Assembly: GCF_000735345.1 (NCBI RefSeq)
Contig: NZ_JMPJ01000076.1
Span: 62,001-126,000, forward strand
DNA: 64,000 bases
Direction: 5' to 3'
Origin: Ewingella americana ATCC 33852
Lineage (GTDB): Bacteria; Pseudomonadota; Gammaproteobacteria; Enterobacterales; Enterobacteriaceae
The position numbers were made by a program, and so were the translations under genes. Below are positions 26,561 through 33,882 of this stretch, piece after piece (positions within the stretch are counted from its first letter, which is position 1; every line of letters begins with the position of its first letter). Below the pieces are notes generated by a model. That model saw nothing but the letters and a program-made list of their open reading frames with translations, had not been told where the DNA came from and did no database searches.

Positions 26561-27943
26561 TTATTTCCCCTCGCGCTTCATGGTCATTGGGATGACGGTG
26601 TTGGCATCGTAGCGGCCTTTACAATCTGCGGTACCGTTCAGAGGTTGAGTACAGACAATCTCTGGCATTTGATACCTCGAACCATCGCTACATTTGGCTT
26701 TAAATCGACTGTTGATCACCAGATTTCCTGAACTCATCAGACCGGCGCTGACGTCTGCTTTGCAGCTCATGCCGTCGCCATATTGGATTTTGGCCGTGCC
26801 TTTACCGTTTTTGATTTGGTATTTCAGGCTCGGCGGCTTGCCGGTGACCGGGGTTTTAATGTCCAGCACCACGCGCCAGTTGCCATTAAGGAACTTGGTG
26901 GAGCCGACTTTGACGGCGTCTGACGGCATGGTCAGCGCGTTTTTATCATCCGGCGCTGCCGGTGTGGCTGCCACAGGGGCAGGAGCCGGAGCCGGTTCCA
27001 CCACTGGCGGCGTGGCGACGGCGGGAGCCAATGGCAACTCGGTGGCTTTAGCGGGAATAACTTGCGGCGCCGGTGTTGCGACCACGGCAGCCGGTTTATC
27101 TTCCACTTTATCTTCAACGACAGGTTTTGGCTCAATGGCCTTGGCGGTGACCACCGGAGCATCGCTGGCAGGCAGGGCGCGCTTCTCGGTAACTGTCGGA
27201 GCCACCGGAGCTGGGTGCTCTGCGGGGGCAAATGCGCCGGTAAATTGCATCACCAGCGTGGCGGCCAGCGCCGCACCGGGGATCAGCCACCAGAACCGCA
27301 GCCAGCCGCGATTGGCCGGGCTTTTTGCGGCGGCGGCAGGCGCGGCTTCTGGCTGCGGTTTAACTTCAACCTGAGGTTTAGGCTCCACCAGTGGCGGCAA
27401 AGGCTCAGTGCGTTTGATGGTCGGCAACGGCAGGTCAACCAGCGAGCTTTCAGGTTTAAACACCGGCGGGCGCAGGCAATCAAGGGCATCAATGCGGGAT
27501 TTTTTGTCCAGATGGACAAAGCCCCAGAAGGTCAGAACGGGTCTGCCATCCACCAGATAGACATGGTTTTGATCTGGAAATTGAATGGCTTTCGCCAGCA
27601 AGGTGCCAAACAGCTGTTGGCCCGGCTTAGTGGACTTCAACGCCGCCTGACACAGCGTCTGTACCACGGCGCGGCACTGTTCGAGCTGGGTAATGGCCGA
27701 GGCGCGCTCGCTGTCGCTGGCGGATAACCACGAGGTGACTTTGCCCGCAATAGGGGAATACCAGTCAATGCGGTCGCCCGCTTCGTTGGGTTGGGGAATG
27801 GCCAGCACGTCGGCAATCGACTGCTGCTTGCGAAGACGTAATGTTTCGCGGATCTGGAGTGCAGAGGCATAAACCGGCTGGCCGTTTTCACCAAGTGCCT
27901 GAATATCGTCCAAACTTCCACTGCGTAAAAATGATTTTGCCAC
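26561..27943 (-). CDS. srfA: SrfA-like protein, membrane anchored
   Basis: First gene of srfABC, 460 residues. A cytoplasmic N-terminal region (about 1-215) is followed by one membrane helix (W-L-R-F-W-W-L-I-P-G-A-A-L-A-A-T-L) near 219-240. A long Pro/Ala/Val-rich linker follows, and a C-terminal ~110-residue domain with paired cysteines (M-S-C, K-C-S, V-C-T, D-C-K) probably folds in the periplasm with disulfides. It may anchor the SrfB/SrfC pair to the membrane; this is inference from topology. Confidence 0.8.
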   Translation of the reverse strand: MAKSFLRSGSLDDIQALGENGQPVYASALQIRETLRLRKQQSIADVLAIPQPNEAGDRIDWYSPIAGKVTSWLSASDSERASAITQLEQCRAVVQTLCQAALKSTKPGQQLFGTLLAKAIQFPDQNHVYLVDGRPVLTFWGFVHLDKKSRIDALDCLRPPVFKPESSLVDLPLPTIKRTEPLPPLVEPKPQVEVKPQPEAAPAAAAKSPANRGWLRFWWLIPGAALAATLVMQFTGAFAPAEHPAPVAPTVTEKRALPASDAPVVTAKAIEPKPVVEDKVEDKPAAVVATPAPQVIPAKATELPLAPAVATPPVVEPAPAPAPVAATPAAPDDKNALTMPSDAVKVGSTKFLNGNWRVVLDIKTPVTGKPPSLKYQIKNGKGTAKIQYGDGMSCKADVSAGLMSSGNLVINSRFKAKCSDGSRYQMPEIVCTQPLNGTADCKGRYDANTVIPMTMKREGK

Positions 27944-28111
27944 GCAAAAATTGCCCCGTATTGGAGGTGCTTGAAGAGGTGCCAGCGGCAGAAAATAATG
28001 CTCTATCGGCGATTGTGGTGATTTTACCGTCAGCCGCTGGCAATCAAACGCAGGAATAAGGGGGTAAAGCGGGTTTTGTTTAAGGCAAATGAGCCATTAT
28101 GCGCACAGTGA

Positions 28112-28216
28112 TTCGGCTTGCTGGTGAGTGGCGGCCAACAAATCAGCGCCGAAGAGGCTAAAAATGAGTTAGTGGAGACCATTTTGGGGCTGACGGGTCG
28201 GGCGTCACGGCACTAA
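28112..28216 (+). pseudogene. Possible C-terminal remnant of a TetR-type regulator
   Basis: An open stretch of 34 codons without a start ends ...A-K-N-E-L-V-E-T-I-L-G-L-T-G-R-A, which resembles the last helix of many TetR regulators. It is preceded by a stop and no N-terminal part is seen. Between srfA and abiEi (27944-28341) I see no complete gene. Confidence 0.25.
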
Positions 28217-28225
28217 GGCTTTTTA

Positions 28226-28273
28226 TTATCTCTACAGTAAGGACTTATAAACGTGTCTTTTCTGTAGAGATAA
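28226..28273. promoter_or_regulatory. AbiEi-type operator, inverted repeat 1
   Basis: TTATCTCTACAG (28226-28237) and CTGTAGAGATAA (28262-28273) are perfect inverted copies. AbiEi antitoxins repress their own promoter by binding inverted repeats, so this is a likely operator. Confidence 0.6.
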
Positions 28274-28295
28274 TTGCCTGTCTTTGAATTAAGTG

Positions 28296-28329
28296 TACAA
28301 TAAAGACTCATTTTTAAGTCTTTATTGTA
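28296..28329. promoter_or_regulatory. AbiEi-type operator, inverted repeat 2
   Basis: TACAATAAAGACT (28296-28308) and AGTCTTTATTGTA (28317-28329) are perfect inverted copies. GAGATAA follows, as in repeat 1, and the antitoxin ATG is 12 bases further on. Confidence 0.65.
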
Positions 28330-28341
28330 GAGATAAATGCA

Positions 28342-28875
28342 ATGGATAAACTGACTGCTATCGCCAAGCTCGACGAGTTCAGCCGCAATGGGCGTTATGT
28401 CTTCCAGTTGCGTGACTTCGAAAAAATCTTCCCAGAAGAATCCCCCCGAGCCTTAAAGGAATCAATCAAACGTCTGGTCGATAAACAGATCCTTACTCGC
28501 GCAGTTAAGGGGGTATATGTTTATGAGCGTGGCGCGAAAGACAGCTATATCCTCGAGCACATTGTTAAGGCCATGCGACGCGGCGAGTACAGCTATGTGA
28601 GTCTTGAATCTGCGCTTTCGCAATATGGCGTTATTTCACAGATTCCGATGGGGCGTTTAACGGCCATGACCACGGGACGTTCTGGCGAGTATGAAACGCC
28701 GTGGGGCGTCATTGAGTTGACGCATACAGAGCGCTCGGTGAACGACATCCTGTCCGGCACGGTAGAGACAAAATCCCCAATCAAATTTGCCAAGAAAGAG
28801 ACAGCTGTACGGGACTTACTGCGTGTGGGAAGGAATACACACTTAATGGATACCACGGAGAGGGAATATGGCTAA
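28342..28875 (+). CDS. AbiEi-family antitoxin / transcriptional repressor
   Basis: Antitoxin of a type IV (AbiE) toxin-antitoxin or phage-abortive system, 177 residues. The N-terminal winged helix (residues ~1-75) includes A-L-K-E-S-I-K-R-L-V-D-K and G-V-Y-V-Y-E-R. The C-terminal domain has Y-S-Y-V-S-L-E-S-A-L-S-Q-Y-G-V near 91-105 and T-E-R-S-V-N-D-I-L, usual in AbiEi. It overlaps the toxin gene by 8 bp. Two upstream inverted repeats fit autoregulation. The toxin partner is broken, so it may now act only as a repressor. Confidence 0.85.
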   Translation: MDKLTAIAKLDEFSRNGRYVFQLRDFEKIFPEESPRALKESIKRLVDKQILTRAVKGVYVYERGAKDSYILEHIVKAMRRGEYSYVSLESALSQYGVISQIPMGRLTAMTTGRSGEYETPWGVIELTHTERSVNDILSGTVETKSPIKFAKKETAVRDLLRVGRNTHLMDTTEREYG

Positions 28876-29185
28876 GCGCATAGATTTTGACTTTTTGGTC
28901 GCTGGGATAATTCAACAAGAAGGGCTAGCTGCTCTTCGGCCTGTTGTTGAAAAAGAACTGCTGCATTATGACATCCTTTTTTGCTTGTCAGAGGCAGGGT
29001 TACTCAAAAGGTTAACCACTACAATTCAGGGCGGCTACGCCGCGTCGCCGGCGACGTTAAGACTCGGCGTTCTCTCTGCCCATGTCTGTCGCCTCCATGC
29101 CGCCACGCGGCATAAGAAAATCCATTGGCTTAAAGTTTGTCCTAATAGCTGGCAGTCCCTAAAATATAAATTAGTTTTGTGTTAA
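28868..29185 (+). pseudogene. AbiEii nucleotidyltransferase toxin, truncated
   Basis: The first ~57 residues (K-E-L-L-H-Y-D-I-L-F-C-L-S-E-A-G-L-L) and a following Q-G-G match the N-terminus of AbiEii toxins, which normally run to about 280-320 residues with an F-Q-G-G-T-S-L-R-L-type nucleotidyltransferase motif. Here the frame diverges right after Q-G-G into Arg/His/Ala-rich sequence and stops at residue 105. The catalytic acidic residues and the C-terminal two thirds are missing. An insertion or recombination replaced the rest, so no active toxin is expected. Confidence 0.65.
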
Positions 29186-29348
29186 GCAGTGATAACACAG
29201 AGTTATATGGAAATTGGGCGACGTGTTGGCCGGAAATATGGCTGTGAATTGCCAATCTTAGGCTGTAGTGAAATTTCGACGCCGAATCACTCAGATCTAA
29301 ATTTGAACTGAAAAACTAAGCTTCTGCTTACCCAAAAGGATAAAGGGA

Positions 29349-29990
29349 ATGAACGCTACTATGCTGGCCCGGTCGGTAATGTCGGGCGTTATATCGGTGC
29401 CCATGGATTTTTATCTGGGCCTTGAACGCACTTTTCAGGATCTGGATCTTTCGGATGGTGGTCGCCGGATACAGAATCGCAATATGCAGGACGATATTCG
29501 CGTCGGACGGGCTATCAGCAAAGCTTTCAGAGACAGAAATGAAATAACCAAAATCGCAAAAATCATTATTGATGACTCGCTCAAAAATTTGCCGGAGCCA
29601 GTGTTACAGAAGTTATACGACAAACTGATCGGCGGTGCCACATCGATGACCAGCCGAACATCAACCCAGCTTGCGCTGTCTTCATATCTGGGATCAAAGG
29701 TGGTCAGTGGAGTGATGCTGTCTTTTATTTCCCGGATTGCCTTGCGTGGGTTAACCGGAGTCATGACCGGCGGCGTGGTGGCTCAAGGGGTGATCTCGCG
29801 CGCTTGTGAAGCATCAAGGCGTTTGCAGTTGCAAAACCCTCAGTTATGGCAAAAACTCAGACTGAATGATTACGACATGCTTTACTTTTTCTTTGAAGAG
29901 CCGCTTCAAAACTTTATCCAAATGGGGGAAACGTTGCGCAAAAATCCCTCTGCTTCACAGGAGTTCATCAATGCTATCGAAAATTATTAG
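29349..29990 (+). CDS. Unknown protein with glycine-rich hydrophobic segment (possible membrane effector)
   Basis: A 213-residue protein that I do not recognise by family. Residues ~1-20 are mildly hydrophobic. A charged middle (D-D-I-R-V-G-R-A-I-S-K-A-F-R-D-R-N-E) is followed by hydrophobic, glycine-spaced segments near 105-155 (G-S-K-V-V-S-G-V-M-L-S-F-I-S; R-G-L-T-G-V-M-T-G-G-V-V-A) able to insert into membranes. There is no Sec signal. Its end overlaps by 20 bp the start of a small two-helix membrane protein. That layout recalls toxin-immunity pairs such as pore-forming T6SS effectors; this is a guess. Confidence 0.55.
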   Translation: MNATMLARSVMSGVISVPMDFYLGLERTFQDLDLSDGGRRIQNRNMQDDIRVGRAISKAFRDRNEITKIAKIIIDDSLKNLPEPVLQKLYDKLIGGATSMTSRTSTQLALSSYLGSKVVSGVMLSFISRIALRGLTGVMTGGVVAQGVISRACEASRRLQLQNPQLWQKLRLNDYDMLYFFFEEPLQNFIQMGETLRKNPSASQEFINAIENY

Positions 29991-30180
29991 GCTGGTTCGA
30001 AAGCTGATAGCTGAAGTATCAGGCGGGCTTGTGCTCATGGCCGTTGTTATAGGGATTTTTCTGGCCGCTACGCTTAATGAAGGAGCTATGCGCATCATTG
30101 CCCCGTTACTGGTACTAATCGCCGGATTGGTGGTTTACGGACTTACTTACCTTATAGCTGCAAAGGCCGATCGGCGATAA
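29971..30180 (+). CDS. Small two-helix membrane protein (possible immunity protein)
   Basis: A 69-residue protein from the ATG at 29971, preceded by AGGAG; the upstream frame is a shadow of the previous gene. Two membrane helices (about 12-32 and 38-60) are joined by a short polar loop with N-E-G, and the tail is basic (K-A-D-R-R). Overlap with the previous gene suggests co-translation. It shares its pattern (G-G-L near the start of helix 1, V-V-Y in helix 2) with the next small protein. Confidence 0.6.
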   Translation: MLSKIIRLVRKLIAEVSGGLVLMAVVIGIFLAATLNEGAMRIIAPLLVLIAGLVVYGLTYLIAAKADRR

Positions 30181-30333
30181 TCTAATGCCGCTAAAAAATT
30201 CTTAACGTGGACTGACATTGTTTCTTAATTTTAGAAACCGCCCTCAATCATTTTATTGAAGCGTTTAATTTTCGCACAATACAGGGACAACCGACTTTTG
30301 AACGGATACTTAAGATAGTCGAGAGTTAAATTA

Positions 30334-30552
30334 ATGCGAAGAGATGAACCTCAAAAATTGAGCCTGTGGCGGCGAGTGTTTCACACTATTCTTGAGACCG
30401 GCGTTTCATTGTTGGGTGGTTTGCTTGTCGTCGTCTGCTGCTATTGGTTTTTCCATTATGAAACATGGCACGAGCGGTTTATTGCCATCGGATTATCAAT
30501 TTTAGTCGTCTATATAGCGGTTAAGTTACTGCCAAATCGGCCAGAAGAATAG
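30334..30552 (+). CDS. Small two-helix membrane protein, likely paralogue of the previous one
   Basis: 72 residues: a basic N-terminus (R-R-D-E-P-Q-K), helix 1 near 22-42 (S-L-L-G-G-L-L-V-V-V), a loop with aromatic and charged residues (H-Y-E-T-W-H-E-R), helix 2 near 48-66 (S-I-L-V-V-Y-I-A-V) and an acidic tail. No strong ribosome site is visible. Function unknown; it may be a second immunity-like gene. Confidence 0.5.
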   Translation: MRRDEPQKLSLWRRVFHTILETGVSLLGGLLVVVCCYWFFHYETWHERFIAIGLSILVVYIAVKLLPNRPEE

Positions 30553-30569
30553 TTCTGGCCACCCAAAGG

Positions 30570-30827
30570 TCAGTCACGCGCATATTCAACATAGCTGCCG
30601 TCTGCACGCTGTAACAGCGTGCTTTCACCGGAATGCACCACGGTCCAACGTTCACTTACAGAGCCGCTTGCTAACCCCACCTGAACCTGTACGGCCTTGG
30701 TGTCAGGTTTAATGACGATGCATGAGCGAGACGTTTGACCTTCTGTATCCCCAAGGCTGACGACATCTTTGGCTTTCAGCTGACAATCATCCGAGCCGGA
30801 TAACGCTGGGCGTTCTTCTTGTCCTGA
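30570..30827 (-). pseudogene. Orphan 3' end of an unknown gene
   Basis: An 85-codon open stretch on the minus strand with coding character (D-D-C-Q-L-K-A-K-D-V-V-S-L-G-D, then S-E-R-W-T-V-V-H-S-G-E) and a clean stop, but no start codon. It is cut upstream by a stop, next to IS-derived sequence. The two cysteines suggest an exported protein. Family not recognised. Confidence 0.4.
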
Positions 30828-30934
30828 TTACTCTGAGGCCGCTGACATTTCACAGGTTGAGGTTTATACGAAAATACCCCCCTTACACAATAAAATTTAT
30901 GATGAATCAATCGAATCACCTTCTTGAGGTAAGG

Positions 30935-31237
30935 TCATCGTGCCGGTATAGCAACGTGTTCATGACCGCCATGCTTATACTGGTGAATCGTTTGCTGGCA
31001 ACTGACCAGCCCCAGTTCTTTCATGAGCCTGCCAGCAAGCCAGCGCCCCATCTGGTAGCCTCTCTGCGTTGCCATTGTGGCGATGCTTCTTGCTCCGGCC
31101 GAACCGTGGCTGATGCCATGCAGCTCAAGTACCTGACTTCGTAACGCAGCCCGTCTGCCGTCTGGTTTTTCAGGACGGTTTTTCCAGTGTTTATAGCTGC
31201 TGCGATGAACCCCAAACACATGGCAGAGGGTGGCCAC
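30935..31237 (-). pseudogene. IS3-family transposase OrfB, N-terminal fragment
   Basis: About 100 residues matching the start of IS3-group OrfB ([28 protein letters not shown]). The coding frame actually continues upstream of the first in-frame ATG toward orfA, as is normal for a frameshifted OrfAB. It breaks off after H-E-H-V-A-I-P, so the whole integrase core is lost. Confidence 0.85.
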
Positions 31238-31292
31238 AGGATAACGCGCTCTGAGTTTCCCGATTATCGAGAACTGTTCAGGGAGTCTGACA

Positions 31293-31601
31293 TCAAGAGC
31301 GCGGTAGCTTTTTTAATATTTCGTTTTCCATTTCAATACTTTGTAGATTTTTCTTCAGCTCACGTATTTCGATTTGTTCCGGTGTAATCGGAGAGGATTT
31401 TGGTGTTTTGCCCTGACGCTCTTCACGCAGTTGCTTGACCCATTTTGTCATCGTGGAAAGACCGACATCCATAGCCTTTGCGGCATCAGAGACGGTGTAG
31501 TTTTGATCGACAACCAACTGAGCGGACTCGCGTTTGAATTCAGGACTAAAATTTCTTCTTTTTATTGGAGCACCTGTGTTGTTCTGAGGTGAGCATATCA
31601 C
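31293..31601 (-). pseudogene. IS3-family transposase OrfA, frameshifted at its end
   Basis: A 102-residue helix-turn-helix protein ([26 protein letters not shown]) with a leucine-zipper-like tail (I-R-E-L-K-K-N-L-Q). It ends E-I-L-K-K-L-P-R-S at a run of six A residues, where related OrfA proteins continue K-A-T-A-L-L-M-S. A one-base loss after the A-run is likely. Confidence 0.75.
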
Positions 31602-31720
31602 CTCTGTTCAGGTGGCCAAATTCAGTAAACCACTACAGTTCCTGTACCGCACCAAGCTGGCACAGCATGAAAAGGGATTATGATTGAGCGCCAAGATGTG
31701 ATTGACTGACTTGCATTAAG

Positions 31721-31758
31721 TCTACAAGAAGGACGCATTTTTAAGTCCTTCCTGTAGA
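31721..31758. promoter_or_regulatory. Stray copy of the AbiEi-type operator
   Basis: TCTACAAGAAGGAC (31721-31734) and GTCCTTCCTGTAGA (31745-31758) are inverted copies with one mismatch. The loop (GCATTTTTAA) and the following GAGATAA match repeat 2 upstream of abiEi. No antitoxin gene follows; the next gene is on the other strand. Confidence 0.5.
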
Positions 31759-31815
31759 GATAACTTTCTCCTTATCCCCATCCCGAAGTCAGGCCGCATC
31801 CCTGCGGCCCTCCGT

Positions 31816-33552
31816 TTACGCCAAATCTAACAACTGATTTAACTGCTCGATTTGCTGTTGCCATTCCCGCTGTAGGGCGGGTTTTTGATGCTTGGGTTTG
31901 CGGGCCAAATCCTCGGCCAGCTTGGTTTCGAGTTCGACTAGGGTTGCAAGCAGGCGCTCTTCCTCGCTGTCTGGTTTGAGAGGCGTCGCCTCTGGTTTTT
32001 CATCATCACTCGCACTTGTCACTGGCACCGGCTTGTCCGCCAAGATGGCGTAGACAGGGGCCAGATCGTGCCACTCCTCTAAACGCTGCTGGTGAATAAG
32101 CCAGAAACGGTTGCAGCTCTGCTCAATCAAGGTGCGGTCGTGGGAAACCAGTAGCACCGCGCCCTCGAAGGTTTTCAGCGTTTCGGCTAGCTCCTCTTTG
32201 CCTTCCATATCCAGATGGTTGGTCGGCTCATCGAGCAATAGCAGCGAGTAGTTTGCCAGCGTCAGGCCGATAAACAGCAGGCGCGAACGCTCGCCGCCGC
32301 TGAGGGTGCTGACCTTTTGCTGGTGGCGAAGATAGGGGAAACCCGCACCAATCAGCGCCATTTTTCGCTGGTCCTCGGTCAGAGGGGCGAAAGGAGCCAG
32401 CGCGTCGCTCAGCGAGTCATCGTCACGCAGCTGGTGCAGGCTCTGGTCGTAATAACCCATCTGCACCTTAGGGTGGAAAACCATCCCCGGCTGCGGGTTT
32501 TCGGGCTGTTCGAAGGCGTGCCACAGACTGCGGAGCAGGGAGGATTTTCCGCAACCGTTGCGGCCCACCAGCGCCACGCGATCGCCACTTTTTACGCGGA
32601 TTTCGTCCAGCTCGAACAGCACCGGTGCAGCTTGGTCTGGGCGAACTTTCAGGTCTGTTAGCGCCAAAACCCGGTCGGCGGGCAGGGCTTCACCCGTCAA
32701 CTTCAACTGCCACTGGTTGCCAGCGGTGAGCTGAGTCTGATCATCCTTCATCCGATCGACCTGCTTCTCCATTTGCTTAGCCTTGCGCGCCAGCTTCTCG
32801 TTGTCATACACGCTGCCCCAGATGGCTAACCGTTTGGCGCTTTTCGCCACGCGGTCAATCTCCTTCTGTTCGGCCTGATGGCGATGAGCATCGGCGGCGT
32901 CTTTCTCTTCAAGGGCCTGACGTGCCTGAGTGCAAGGTAAACGTATGAATTGCAGAGTTTTGTCGCGCAGGATCCAGGTGCAGTTAGTGACGCTGTCCAG
33001 CAGGCTGCGGTCGTGGGAAACCAGCACAAAGCTGCCGCCCCAGTTTTGCAGAAACTGCTCGAGCCACAGCAGCGTGGGCAGGTCCAAGTGGTTGCTCGGC
33101 TCATCCAGCAGCAGTAAATCCGGCTGGCGGATCAGCGCGCGGGCCAGCATCAGGCGAGTATGCTGCCCGCCGCTGAGGGTTCCCGCCGTCAGCTCCCACG
33201 CCGATTCATCAAAGCCCAGCGTGGCGAGCAGCACTTCGGCTTGCCAACGTTCGGGCTGATGCAGGCTGTCCGGCAAATGGTTAAGTACCGCGTCAAGCAA
33301 GGTGGAGTGCTGCAAGATGGCGGGCAAGTGCTGCTCGACGGTGGCCATCAAACAGTGACTGGCAAGGGTGATGCTGCCGGAGCTGGCGGAAAGTGCGCCG
33401 CTGAGGAGCTTCAGTAGGGTGCTTTTGCCGCAGCCGTTGTGTCCAATCAGGCCAATGCGGTCGCCTTTTTTTAGGCTAAAGGTGATCTCAGCCAGCAATG
33501 GGCCGAAGGAGTTGTCGTAGCCGACAGATTGTGCGGAAAGTAGTGTGCTCAT
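31816..33552 (-). CDS. ABC-F family ATPase 1 (ribosome-associated type)
   Basis: Soluble double ABC ATPase of 578 residues without membrane segments; ABC-F proteins act on the ribosome as translation factors or antibiotic-protection proteins. Domain 1: Walker A G-H-N-G-C-G-K-S-T near 37-45, signature L-S-G-G-Q near 125, Walker B L-L-L-L-D-E-P-S-N near 145. Domain 2: G-R-N-G-C-G-K-S-S near 335-343, L-S-G-G-E, L-L-L-L-D-E-P-T-N. A charged linker lies between them and a C-terminal coiled tail is present. The ribosome site is weak, and a leader peptide with hairpins precedes it. Which ABC-F subgroup it belongs to is undecided. Confidence 0.9.
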   Translation of the reverse strand: MSTLLSAQSVGYDNSFGPLLAEITFSLKKGDRIGLIGHNGCGKSTLLKLLSGALSASSGSITLASHCLMATVEQHLPAILQHSTLLDAVLNHLPDSLHQPERWQAEVLLATLGFDESAWELTAGTLSGGQHTRLMLARALIRQPDLLLLDEPSNHLDLPTLLWLEQFLQNWGGSFVLVSHDRSLLDSVTNCTWILRDKTLQFIRLPCTQARQALEEKDAADAHRHQAEQKEIDRVAKSAKRLAIWGSVYDNEKLARKAKQMEKQVDRMKDDQTQLTAGNQWQLKLTGEALPADRVLALTDLKVRPDQAAPVLFELDEIRVKSGDRVALVGRNGCGKSSLLRSLWHAFEQPENPQPGMVFHPKVQMGYYDQSLHQLRDDDSLSDALAPFAPLTEDQRKMALIGAGFPYLRHQQKVSTLSGGERSRLLFIGLTLANYSLLLLDEPTNHLDMEGKEELAETLKTFEGAVLLVSHDRTLIEQSCNRFWLIHQQRLEEWHDLAPVYAILADKPVPVTSASDDEKPEATPLKPDSEEERLLATLVELETKLAEDLARKPKHQKPALQREWQQQIEQLNQLLDLA

Positions 33553-33571
33553 GATGCTTACTCAGATTTTT

Positions 33572-33696
33572 AGGCATAGAGATGCCTATCGTCAAAAATC
33601 GCTGACGATAACCGGTAAGCCGGAGGGAAGTTCTCAGGTTGTTAGTTAGCTTCGCTCAAGCAGGTTATCGCAGCACGATACCGGTAACGCTTGAGC
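33572..33696 (-). promoter_or_regulatory. Candidate attenuator hairpins before ABC-F ATPase 1
   Basis: Three dyads: GCTCAAGC/GCTTGAGC (33654-33661 and 33689-33696), overlapping the leader ORF; ATCGTCA/TGACGAT (33588-33594 and 33603-33609); and AGGCAT/ATGCCT (33572-33577 and 33582-33587) close to the ABC-F start. Mutually exclusive pairing is possible. No strong T-run follows, so control of translation is as likely as termination. Confidence 0.45.
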
Positions 33697-33748
33697 AGCG
33701 ACGATCGCTAAGGACGAGCGAAATGAAAAACATTTCACGGGTCAGCAT
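33665..33748 (-). CDS. 27-residue leader peptide upstream of ABC-F ATPase 1
   Basis: An ATG at 33748 with a near-perfect AAGGAGG site six bases upstream opens a 27-codon frame that ends TAA at 33665, about 110 bases before the ABC-F gene. The peptide starts M-L-T-R-E-M-F-F-I-S-L and ends G-I-V-L-R. Its last third lies in a hairpin. Inducible ABC-F resistance genes are often controlled by ribosome stalling on such leaders; here that is inference. Confidence 0.55.
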   Translation of the reverse strand: MLTREMFFISLVLSDRRCSSVTGIVLR

Positions 33749-33882
33749 GGCAATCCTCCTTATATAACGTTGGTTTATGAATAATCTGATTATATTGAGG
33801 AATCTGTTATTTAGTCTAACCTTTTTGTATCCCCTTCAAATTTCAAAAATTTCACTCAACCCCGCTTTTACTGGAGGAGTCC

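Larger units (their letters stand above)
30935..31618 (-). mobile_element. Truncated IS3-family insertion sequence
   Basis: Contains orfA (31293-31601) and the first part of orfB (to about 30935), reading leftward. The 5' edge lies near 31611-31618 (minus strand TGGCCACC...). The 3' half, including the DDE residues of OrfB and the other end, is missing, so the element cannot move by itself. Confidence 0.85.

Noticed and set aside
25304-26731. 475-codon open frame antisense to srfB
   Set aside because: It lies fully over strongly coding srfB sequence, has shadow-like composition (rich in R, Q and H), no ribosome site and no family resemblance.
26694-27374. 226-codon frame antisense to srfA
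   Set aside because: Ala/Gly/Ser-rich mirror of the Pro/Ala/Val linker of srfA; codon-bias shadow.
27841-28059. 72-codon plus-strand ORF over the srfA start
   Set aside because: Overlaps the coding start of srfA and has no independent support.
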